A stretch of 64,000 bases of DNA from Liolophura sinensis (Eukaryota; Mollusca; Polyplacophora; Chitonida; Chitonidae): positions 15,669,717 through 15,733,716 of the forward strand of contig NC_088305.1 in the NCBI RefSeq assembly GCF_032854445.1, read 5' to 3'. The notes under the pieces were generated by a model. It worked only from the letters and a program-made list of their open reading frames with translations. It was not told the DNA's origin and did not search any database. Positions 62,801-64,000 of this stretch are shown in pieces. Every line of letters begins with the position of its first letter. Within the stretch, counting starts at the first letter, position 1. Both the position numbers and the translations under genes were made by a program.

Positions 62801-63968
62801 ATGTTTCTTATTATATTTTAGACCTATGCAGTCCTTGTGACGTCAGTTATATTCTATTAACCAGGCATACACAGTTGTAAAGTTAAATACTAATGTGAAT
62901 TACCTATATATGTCAGGTGAAAGACCATTAAACACTGTCCAGTTTAATAGTTTGATTAAAATTGAAGAATTTTTCCAGCCAATTAAAATGTTTTTGAAAC
63001 ACTGAATTCTATGGTGGCCTACCTAAACATACTAGGACAGCCGATCAGGTTTTTGTCATTACACACATTGCTAGATTTCATTATTCAAAATACATACATA
63101 TATATCTATAAATAGATCATGAAACGAACGATTTCGGGCAAAAAATACGGATATGACATCACTGATAGTGTCCTAACAGACCACCATAGAATCTGATGTT
63201 TTAAAGCCATTCAACTCAGTTGGCAAAAAGTCTTGACCATATATCTGGACATTATTTAATGGTGTCTCATCTAATATATACTTTATTTTAGTGTTTTCTT
63301 TGACTATAAAGAGTTTCGGGGTCTATAGTCGATATATTCTTTCTGCAGCAGCTTGATTGTGCAGACACTTGTCACAATCAAGTGAAAATTGATCAAGGTA
63401 AATTTTATTTACAAGGTAGGCAGGACACGTTTACAACAGCTATCCTTGAAGAATGTACAAATGATCTCAGGCTTATTCATCCATCATTTCATCCCCTATC
63501 TCTGTCTCTCTCAGCTGACCAATGGGATAATCTTTCTCTGTAATTAACAACAATATCTGTAGAGATCTCACCTCAGAAAGGGTCTTCACACCTCCAAGAT
63601 TGAAGAACTCTTTTTGGTAGGACGGATCTCTCATCATGATTCGCAGACAAACCAACACTCGGAGGATGTTTTCTGGCAGGGCATGACTTATCCATTCTCT
63701 GCATGAGAAGTTGACAGGATAAATTTCCACATTTCAAAGACACATTATCAGTTATCCAAAAAGGACATAATTCTTCAGTTGACAGAAAATTCACGACATG
63801 TACAAGTTTGAGAGTTTTTGTTACGAAATGACCTAAATTTACACTCTCATCACATACCTTCCATTCTAAACAGTACAACAAATGCAACATGTTTAGCAAC
63901 CCACAATAGCCTTCACTGCATCCTGTATTTGATTTTGGACTTCCAGCCGCTTATATTTTTTGATGCAA
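28308..63968 (-). CDS. NEK10: NEK10 orthologue, NIMA-related protein kinase 10 (5' end outside window)
   Basis: Twenty-seven coding exons, all AG/GT and phase-consistent, plus a possible 8-nt microexon, encode about 1,105 residues. Human NEK10 has about 1,170. Exons 1-11 form the armadillo-like region (ENILRVLVCLRIMMRD, LAANLLRLLCADPQ, CCACLTELVLNDTNAQQ). Exons 12-13 lead into the kinase: glycine loop LLGSGAFGSVYK, catalytic Lys in FRAMKE, VHRDLTPNN loop, DFG, then GTILYSCPE and ADIWATGCILYQM. HRDLTPNN, not the usual HRDLKPxN, is a NEK10 trait. After the kinase come a charged helix (LERKLDRERTRTQ), an acidic/Ser-rich linker and the conserved ISYEQMQRMIEGTLVESGYY end. Known roles of the family include ciliogenesis and the G2/M checkpoint; these are not visible in the sequence. 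The kinase looks intact. Introns are packed with minisatellites and SINEs. Confidence 0.96.
28478..29717 (-). other. NEK10 intron before the terminal exon
   Basis: AT-rich intron with one complete minus-strand SINE (29189-29428). Nothing else is recognised. Confidence 0.7.
29189..29428 (-). mobile_element. nearly complete family-1 SINE with TSD
   Basis: The tail is at the low-coordinate end (TTTATTTGATTGGTGTTTTA) and the tRNA head at the high end (ACTGAGCCACGGGTGCCCCC). ATGGCTAGT is duplicated at 29180-29188 and 29429-29437. About 30 bp of the body are missing around 29265. Confidence 0.9.
29718..29829 (-). CDS. NEK10: NEK10 window exon 26
   Basis: Acceptor TGTTTACACAG, donor CTTG|GTGAGTT. 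It encodes LLQGSRDIIDLNLGYLEKP then GRRDTASSEPGIINADN. Phase 0 in, phase 1 out. Part of the C-terminal region, less conserved than its neighbours. Confidence 0.88.
30183..30362 (+). mobile_element. family-1 SINE, 5'-truncated
   Basis: It starts at GCTCATGCTGGCTTCCTCTC and runs to CACCAAATAAATAAATAAAT. It lies antisense to NEK10 in the intron before exon 26. Confidence 0.88.
30638..31106 (+). repeat. 22-bp minisatellite, about 21 copies
   Basis: The unit is GTGCCATATTGGTGAAAGAC plus AA, with few substitutions. It lies in a NEK10 intron. Its open minus-strand frames (repeating CLSPIWHLSFTNMALVFHQY) are artefacts. Confidence 0.95.
31605..31715 (-). CDS. NEK10: NEK10 window exon 25
   Basis: Acceptor CCTCTCTACAG, donor AAGAAG|GTAAGA. 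Thirty-seven codons in phase 0: LPPVLCPNPHRRAIEKFKRA then LFAPQSTSFNLKTELKK. It aligns without gaps to human LPPALHHNLKRRVIERFKKS. Confidence 0.95.
31716..32902 (-). other. NEK10 intron without recognised repeats
   Basis: About 1.2 kb of AT-rich intron with several TACATGTA-type motifs. No SINE or tandem array is seen. Confidence 0.6.
32903..33003 (-). CDS. NEK10: NEK10 window exon 24
   Basis: Acceptor TTATACATGTAG, donor CCCAG|GTATGT. It encodes SATLTISPRKVRQISDPILQ then LLHQLHKILYISQ. Matches human SQRKVRQISDPIQQILIQLH. Confidence 0.95.
33343..33537 (+). repeat. 31-bp tandem repeat, about 6 copies
   Basis: The unit is TTCATGATCCAGCTGGGGCC plus CAGTGGCTGGT, in the intron between exons 23 and 24. 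Confidence 0.93.
33687..33869 (-). CDS. NEK10: NEK10 window exon 23
   Basis: Acceptor TATTCTCCTGCAG, donor CCAA|GTAAGT. Frame KYSRDSGISSGDPSPNN, then ALTHRHLYQRSQSVTAVDN. Phase fits both neighbours. Ser-rich, poorly conserved linker. Confidence 0.87.
34027..34214 (-). mobile_element. family-1 SINE with internal deletion and TSD
   Basis: Both the tail domain (TTGATTGGTATTTTACGCC) and the head (GCTAGCGCGCTAACCAACTG) are present, but about 70 bp of the middle is missing. AGAATGAAGTAT is duplicated at 34015-34026 and 34215-34226, so the deleted form may itself have been inserted. Confidence 0.9.
34421..34581 (-). mobile_element. family-1 SINE, 5'-truncated
   Basis: Tail TTTATTTATTTATTGGATTA, then the ACCGTACTCAAGAAAATTTC domain and CCCACGACCATCCGCAGGCT; the head is absent. 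Confidence 0.88.
34845..35217 (-). CDS. NEK10: NEK10 window exon 22, acidic/Ser-rich linker
   Basis: The largest NEK10 exon. Acceptor TTTTTTTCTAAG, donor AACACAG|GTACGC. It encodes about 124 residues with ESLTRKLTRGVLNS, an acidic run WISDDDDSSPSSGSESRESS and a basic Arg-rich part. It corresponds in position and composition to the acidic poly-Ser stretch of human NEK10. Likely disordered. Confidence 0.88.
35801..35840 (+). repeat. 10-bp repeat, 4 copies, at a SINE tail
   Basis: Copies of TGCACAGGTA lie directly beside the tail end of the family-2 SINE at 35841-36183. Confidence 0.85.
35841..36183 (-). mobile_element. family-2 tRNA-derived SINE, near full length
   Basis: The head on the minus strand reads GGCGGCCTAATGGTTGTAGC, A-box-like, then GGGATCAAACC, B-box-like. 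The body shares CATGCTGAAGACACCAGACA and GTTTCCTTGCTCTAGC with the copy at 59868-60225. The tail ends in a domain similar to that of family 1. Confidence 0.85.
36234..36351 (-). CDS. NEK10: NEK10 window exon 21
   Basis: Acceptor TGTTTGTTTCAG, donor ATGAAG|GTGGGT. It encodes HFYEACRNMQNYHRLFLAS then QERYDKLVNLASSGGGASMK, aligned with human YFMEANRNTVTCHHELAVLS. Confidence 0.94.
36649..36913 (+). mobile_element. near full-length family-1 SINE, diverged
   Basis: The head ACGGCCTCCGTAACCGAGGT, GGTTAGCGTG and the ATGCTGGTCATTGTTGTATC region are present, with a tail of CCAAAAAAATAAAG. More diverged than the copies at 12007 and 49726. Confidence 0.88.
37019..37168 (-). CDS. NEK10: NEK10 window exon 20, kinase end and charged helix
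   Basis: Acceptor TTGTTCTAG, donor CAAAA|GTAAGC. It encodes CITSSPEDRPDILELSGQLV then DILLVHMDNMSVNQTGLER and KLDRERTRTQ. The RPDI part closes the kinase C-lobe; the remainder is a charged, coiled-coil-like helix as in human LEKKLERERRRTQ. Confidence 0.95.
37697..37767 (-). CDS. NEK10: NEK10 window exon 19, kinase C-lobe
   Basis: Acceptor TTGTTTCAG, donor AAAAG|GTAAAG. It encodes IVNAEYDPIPDGLYSSRIVS then TVK, aligned with human IVEAVYEPVPEGIYSEKVTD. Confidence 0.94.
37929..38374 (+). repeat. 20-bp minisatellite, about 22 copies
   Basis: The unit is TCTCATGCCAATGTGCCCAA with point variants. First of three unrelated arrays in one NEK10 intron. Its open frames are artefacts. Confidence 0.95.
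38496..38956 (+). repeat. 58-bp minisatellite, 8 copies
   Basis: The unit is built from ATTGCACTACTGGTACATCC, AGTTTGAATGGAGAAATGTA and GCAATCAGAAGTGCACTG. Very low divergence. Confidence 0.95.
39201..39718 (+). repeat. 74-bp minisatellite, 7 copies
   Basis: The unit contains GCAAGGACAAAATCTGAAGA, CACGGAAAGCACTGCAACGC and TTCTAATAGGGGCACATTAT. The seven copies are almost identical. A strongly diverged single copy lies upstream at about 39055-39145. Confidence 0.95.
39894..40023 (-). CDS. NEK10: NEK10 window exon 18, kinase APE region and helix F
   Basis: Acceptor CCCGTTGTAG, donor ACAAAG|GTTAGA. It encodes PEIVQNLPYGEKADIWATGC then ILYQMCTLKPPFLSSNMLTL and ATK. CPE replaces APE as in human NEK10, and D of ADIWATG is the helix-F Asp. 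Confidence 0.96.
40369..40447 (-). CDS. NEK10: NEK10 window exon 17, DFG and activation segment
   Basis: Acceptor TTTTTGCTTCAG, donor CTCCTG|GTGAGT. It encodes DFGLAKQKRSDCSEMTSVVG then TILYSC. The Thr codon before DFG is split by the intron. Confidence 0.96.
40493..40748 (-). mobile_element. family-1 SINE, diverged
   Basis: The tail-end domain (TTTAATTGGTGCTTTATGTT, GTATTCAAGAATATTTTACT) and a degraded head (GCTAACCCCTTAGGCCACAA) are present. Old copy with many substitutions. Confidence 0.85.
41168..41270 (-). CDS. NEK10: NEK10 window exon 16, catalytic loop
   Basis: Acceptor GTACCTGTGCAG, donor ACCATCA|GTGAGT. It encodes ILRGLRYLHKEKRIVHRDLT then PNNIMLGENDRVTI. Catalytic Asp of HRD and the Mg-binding Asn are present. 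Matches human LHKEKRIVHRDLTPNNIMLG exactly over that stretch. Confidence 0.98.
41570..41752 (-). mobile_element. family-1 SINE, diverged, with internal loss
   Basis: TTTATTTGATTTGAGTTTTA tail side, then a shortened middle, then AACTCACAATGTCAGCATTT and GTGCTGCGCTGACACGCTAA of the head. Confidence 0.82.
41961..42190 (-). mobile_element. family-1 SINE, near full length
   Basis: TTATCTGATTGGTGTTTTAC at the tail, CCATGGCCATCCGTAGGTTG in the body and GCTAACTACCTTGGCCTCCA at the head. A possible imperfect flank duplication around CATTCTA is not clear enough to call. Confidence 0.85.
42811..42932 (-). CDS. NEK10: NEK10 window exon 15, hinge
   Basis: Acceptor TTTGTTTTAG, donor ATACAG|GTATTA. It encodes EKLFIVMELIEGAPLGEHFT then SLKEKGETFTESRIWKIFIQ, nearly identical to human IVMELIEGAPLGEHFSSLKE. 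Confidence 0.97.
42975..43100 (-). mobile_element. family-1 SINE, 3' fragment
   Basis: TTTATTTATTGTTTTACCCT and TACTCAAGAATACCTATACA followed by a diverged body up to ACAACCATCCACAGATTGCT. Confidence 0.75.
43757..43817 (-). mobile_element. 61-bp tail-only copy of the family-2 SINE with 12-bp TSD
   Basis: Only (AGTG)n, the TGCTTGGGGTTTAAAGTCGC domain and TCAGTCATATGATGACGA are present. CTCTTTCATATG flanks both ends (43745-43756 and 43818-43829). A severely 5'-truncated retrotransposition product. Confidence 0.88.
43972..44119 (-). CDS. NEK10: NEK10 window exon 14, helix C
   Basis: Acceptor TCTGTGATCCAG, donor GCTGACA|GTGAGT. It encodes INLQNSAFGKTPKERETSVG then EVISELSIMKEQLKHPNIVR and YYSTLNFAD. 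The Glu in ISEL is the expected helix-C partner of the ATP-binding Lys. Confidence 0.96.
44886..45163 (+). repeat. 47-bp minisatellite, 6 copies
   Basis: The unit is GACAAAGTTCACGGAGATTC, CACAGGCGACCTGTAACTTT and GTAACCT, in the intron between exons 13 and 14. Confidence 0.94.
45552..45725 (-). CDS. NEK10: NEK10 window exon 13, start of kinase domain
   Basis: Acceptor TTCTGTTTTCAG, donor AAAGAG|GTATGA. It encodes KASIAEIRENIQATNQDKAP then SHYIGEYAVFELLGSGAFGS and VYKVKKRSAGQSFRAMKE. Glycine loop GSGAFGSV and ATP-binding Lys (AMKE) are both here. Confidence 0.97.
46198..46806 (+). repeat. 64-bp minisatellite, about 10 copies with two shortened units
   Basis: The unit is TGTCCATGTACTCTCTCAGG, CTCAATGTGGACCACTGATT, GGGGCAGTTTTGCATGTGGG and ACAG. 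Two copies (ending near 46437 and 46738) lack the GGGCAGTTTTGCATGTGG part and are about 46 bp long. Confidence 0.95.
47236..47406 (+). repeat. 34-bp tandem repeat, about 5 copies, abutting a SINE fragment
   Basis: The unit is AAAAACATGTTTCCTTCACT plus AAGCTGTGTCCTTC. The last unit runs directly into the SINE fragment at 47404. Confidence 0.9.
47404..47502 (+). mobile_element. family-1 SINE, 3' fragment
   Basis: From GTGCCCGGTTTCCACCCACC to CCAATCAAATAAATAATAAA. Low divergence, so a fairly recent truncated insertion. Confidence 0.9.
48041..48208 (-). CDS. NEK10: NEK10 window exon 12
   Basis: Acceptor TTGTTCCTGGCAG, donor TTAAGT|GTGAGT. Fifty-six codons: RNAFRALRFLFSMERNRRLF then KRLFPPDLFAVFIDIGHYNK and DLSAYKPLVEKINSLS. 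Matches human FRALRFLFSMERNRPLFKRL. Confidence 0.97.
48961..49106 (-). CDS. NEK10: NEK10 window exon 11
   Basis: Acceptor GGTCGACCTTCAG, donor CTCCAG|GTATCT. It encodes CCACLTELVLNDTNAQQIAQ then ANGVYCLGLLVLPQRCCEKD and RKYVDKLQ. Matches human CCAALTELVLNDTNAHQVVQ. Confidence 0.97.
49425..49464 (-). CDS. NEK10: NEK10 window exon 10 (40 nt)
   Basis: Acceptor TTTTGTTTGCAG, donor AAGTCCG|GTCAGT. Encodes SAELTQQQYSLKS plus one base. Aligns with human ...QENTFSLQA and keeps phase between exons 9 and 11. Confidence 0.88.
49562..50025 (+). repeat. 68-bp tandem repeat interrupted by a SINE
   Basis: Units start at 49562, 49630 and 49698 with AATTGCAATTTTCACCCACA and CTTCCATACTCCTC. The third is split by the SINE at 49726-49990 and resumes at 49991. 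Confidence 0.9.
49726..49990 (+). mobile_element. full-length family-1 tRNA-derived SINE with TSD
   Basis: Head GGGGCCTCCGTGGCTCAGTC, A-box-like TGGCTCAGTCGGTTAGCGCG, B-box-like GAGTTCAAGTCC, domain TAAGTGAAATATTCTTGAGT and tail CAAATAAATAAATAA. ATTGCAATTTTC is duplicated at 49714-49725 and 49991-50002. The best reference copy in this window. Confidence 0.96.
50026..51615 (-). other. NEK10 intron sequence without recognised elements
   Basis: About 1.6 kb of intron between exons 9 and 10 with A/T homopolymers. No exon, SINE or array is seen. Confidence 0.55.
51616..51706 (-). CDS. NEK10: NEK10 window exon 9
   Basis: Acceptor TTTCTTTGCCAG, donor GATGAG|GTAAGG. It encodes ERKFVSERNDVSGGPASAGL then QRQTAAGVDE. 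Corresponds to human DRNFVSDHSSIGSLSSANAA. Confidence 0.92.
51959..52171 (-). mobile_element. family-1 SINE, 5'-truncated, with probable TSD
   Basis: Tail TTATTTATTTATTTATTTGA to CAGCGACCGCATTGGTG. TTCAAGTTTT flanks it at 51949-51958 and 52172-52181, so the tRNA-like head was never inserted. Confidence 0.88.
52446..52483 (-). mobile_element. orphan head of a family-1 SINE
   Basis: CTAGCGCGCCAACCAACTGA and GCCACGGAGGCCCC match only the first 38 bp of the SINE head. It may be a relic of an older copy near the insertion at 51959-52171. Confidence 0.75.
52653..55130 (+). repeat. 46-bp minisatellite, about 54 copies (2.5 kb)
   Basis: The unit is ACTGGAAATCCAGTACTCTG, CTGCGCTTACACGAGGAAAT and CAGAAT. 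Period 46 is kept without visible indels, and no unit has a stop in any plus frame, so open frames of 267, 671 and 328 codons run through it. They repeat every 46 residues and are artefacts. Each unit has the inverted repeat CTGGA-AA-TCCAG. Confidence 0.97.
55749..55878 (-). mobile_element. family-1 SINE, 3' fragment with long (TTTA)n tail
   Basis: (TTTA)n, TTGATTGATGTTTTATGTCG and ATATTTTACTTATACAATGG, then the GGGAGGAAAC block. About 70 bp from the donor of exon 8. Confidence 0.85.
55951..56082 (-). CDS. NEK10: NEK10 window exon 8
   Basis: Acceptor GTATATTTTCAG, donor TTACA|GTAAGT. It encodes QLHSDNAMLLWHVVWCLVLL then AEDPDFSNDIRLMGGIPLLL. A second AG 12 nt downstream is also in frame. The upstream one is preferred because it restores LLSQLHSD, matching human LLSLLHSD. 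Confidence 0.93.
56061..56420 (-). repeat. about 42-bp minisatellite seeded from the exon 8 splice acceptor, about 8 copies
   Basis: On the minus strand each unit holds a CTGTATATTTTCAG acceptor copy followed by CAGTTGCACA and ACAATGCCATGCT, the start of exon 8. The exon itself is the first unit. Some units are shortened (near 56165-56185). Confidence 0.93.
56463..56961 (-). repeat. 34-bp minisatellite at the exon 7 splice donor, about 14 copies
   Basis: On the plus strand the unit is GGTAAAGACTCACTTCAATG then GTGAGCTATCTGAA. On the minus strand it carries GAAGTGAGTC, a 5'-splice-site-like motif, and TTACCTTCAG, an acceptor-like motif. The last unit ends exactly at the real donor AAG|GTGAGTC of exon 7. 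Confidence 0.93.
56962..57051 (-). CDS. NEK10: NEK10 window exon 7
   Basis: Acceptor GGTTTCCTCAG, donor GTTAAG|GTGAGT. It encodes LAANLLRLLCADPQSKEMVK then VYDGVPILL. Matches human LTAELLRLLCAEPQVKEQVK. Confidence 0.96.
57104..57222 (-). mobile_element. family-1 SINE, degraded 3' fragment
   Basis: TTATTTCACTGGTGTTTTAT, ACTTCACCTATATGATGGTG and GGCCAGCATTATACTTGGAG; old copy. Confidence 0.75.
57223..58970 (-). other. NEK10 intron sequence, nothing recognised
   Basis: About 1.7 kb of AT-rich intron between exons 6 and 7. No array, SINE or exon is identified. Confidence 0.55.
58971..59057 (-). CDS. NEK10: NEK10 window exon 6
   Basis: Acceptor TTGTCCTGCAG, donor ACAAAAAA|GTAAGT. It encodes GQPRKLIGELNSIEVLLTII then QEYDTLTK. 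Aligns with human ECREKISELNIVENLLMILH EYDLLSK. Confidence 0.94.
59596..59675 (-). CDS. NEK10: NEK10 window exon 5
   Basis: Acceptor CTTTGTTTGCAG, donor CTCAGAG|GTAATT. It encodes WLVLLLTARDPVVLHCSLYA then LISLAQ, armadillo-like. Aligns with human LVNLLGARDTNVLLGSLLAL. Confidence 0.94.
59812..59860 (+). repeat. (TA)n microsatellite at the tail of a family-2 SINE
   Basis: About 45 bp of alternating TA directly before GTATGTATACATGTATGCTT, the tail end of the SINE at 59868-60225. Confidence 0.95.
59868..60225 (-). mobile_element. family-2 tRNA-derived SINE, near full length
   Basis: Tail domain TGCTTGGGGTTTCATGCCGT and TCAGTCGTATGATGACGAGG. Body CATGCTGAAGACACTGGACA and GTTTCCTTGCTCTAACC. The head, on the minus strand, has an A-box-like TTAGAGCATCCGTCTC and a B-box-like GGATCAAACTGG. 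Confidence 0.85.
60584..60976 (+). repeat. 45-bp minisatellite, about 8.7 copies
   Basis: The unit is TAGTGATAGAGTGGACGTGC, TGACTTGTCACTAAGGCCCC and ATATG. It ends about 15-20 bp from the donor of NEK10 exon 4. Confidence 0.93.
60997..61064 (-). CDS. NEK10: NEK10 window exon 4
   Basis: Acceptor GTTTGTTTGTAG, donor CATCAG|GTTTGT. Encodes IYQKLSALVEQREWLVACGA HQ. Matches human IFQKLAAVKDQREWVTTSGA. The upstream AG is chosen over a later TTTATCAG because it keeps phase with exon 3. Confidence 0.92.
61664..61742 (-). CDS. NEK10: NEK10 window exon 3
   Basis: Acceptor TCTTTTTAAG, donor ATAACAA|GTAAGA. Encodes HLKKATDSYLTYGDGPYVVD then ILKEIT. Aligns with the human segment ending LVNMTYIFQKL without gaps. 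Confidence 0.9.
62232..62413 (+). mobile_element. family-1 SINE, 5'-truncated
   Basis: From GTCCAGCTCATGCTGGCTTC to CAATCAAATAAAGAAATAAA. Low divergence. Confidence 0.9.
62414..63571 (-). other. NEK10 intron sequence, nothing recognised
   Basis: About 1.2 kb between exons 2 and 3 after the SINE. No other repeat or exon is seen. Confidence 0.55.
63572..63698 (-). CDS. NEK10: NEK10 window exon 2
   Basis: Acceptor TTCTCATGCAG (alternative AG two bases later, 63696), donor TCTGAG|GTGAGA. Encodes EWISHALPENILRVLVCLRI then MMRDPSYQKEFFNLGGVKTL SE. Matches human EWVNRAPSIHFLRVLICLRL. Confidence 0.93.
63858..63865 (-). CDS. NEK10: possible NEK10 8-nt microexon
   Basis: On the minus strand AATGGAAG lies between TTGTTGTACTGTTTAG (good acceptor) and GTATGTG (good donor). 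Including it joins exon 1 to exon 2 in frame as KAINGREWIS, recovering the REW seen in human. Without it the exon 1 donor must be the poor G|GTTGCT and the exon 2 acceptor the second AG. Confidence 0.4.
63905..63968 (-). CDS. NEK10: NEK10 window exon 1
   Basis: Acceptor ATGTTCTGTAAG, in phase 1. Encodes CIKKYKRLEVQNQIQDAVKA I, resembling the helix before the human REW motif. The 3' boundary is uncertain: ATT|GTGGGT (used here) or four bases on, GTGG|GTTGCT (63901). Upstream exons lie beyond the window. Confidence 0.7.
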
Positions 63969-64000
63969 CTTACAGAACATTCATGGGAAACACAGAAATC

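Overview
This is a eukaryotic (metazoan) genomic window. It has short exons with GT-AG introns, very large non-coding stretches, tRNA-derived SINEs with AATAAA-rich tails, and a heavy load of minisatellites. The SINE 3' domain and the kinase sequence suggest a lophotrochozoan invertebrate, most likely a mollusc or a close relative. The species cannot be fixed from the sequence alone.

Layout. (1) 1660-5278, plus strand: the last four coding exons of a gene I do not recognise, a Ser/Gln/Pro-rich tail ending in a possible PDZ ligand. (2) 5279-26583: about 21 kb with no confidently recognised gene. It holds a 200-N assembly gap (11229-11428) with near-duplicate flanks, an 87-bp MITE-like element (9833-9919), several SINEs and large minisatellites (20369-21856, 23599-25070). 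(3) 26621-63968, minus strand: most of a NEK10 orthologue (NIMA-related kinase 10). I resolve 27 coding exons plus a possible 8-nt microexon, giving about 1,105 residues. They cover the N-terminal armadillo-like region, the whole kinase domain, the acidic/Ser-rich linker and the C-terminus with its stop. The first roughly 100 codons lie beyond position 64000. The two genes are convergent.

The notable biology is structural. Most larger NEK10 introns carry a private tandem repeat, with units of 10 to 74 bp. In three places the repeat unit is, or closely matches, the gene's own exon or splice-site sequence. The terminal exon is amplified into a strictly 100-bp array that appears to have displaced the original C-terminal codons by about 1.8 kb. 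The intron between window exons 7 and 8 is almost entirely two arrays, one built on its own 3' splice site (clear) and one abutting its 5' splice site (weaker similarity). The result is dozens of decoy splice motifs next to real ones.

Two tRNA-headed SINE families occur. They have different heads but an apparently homologous 3' domain, and several copies have clear target-site duplications.
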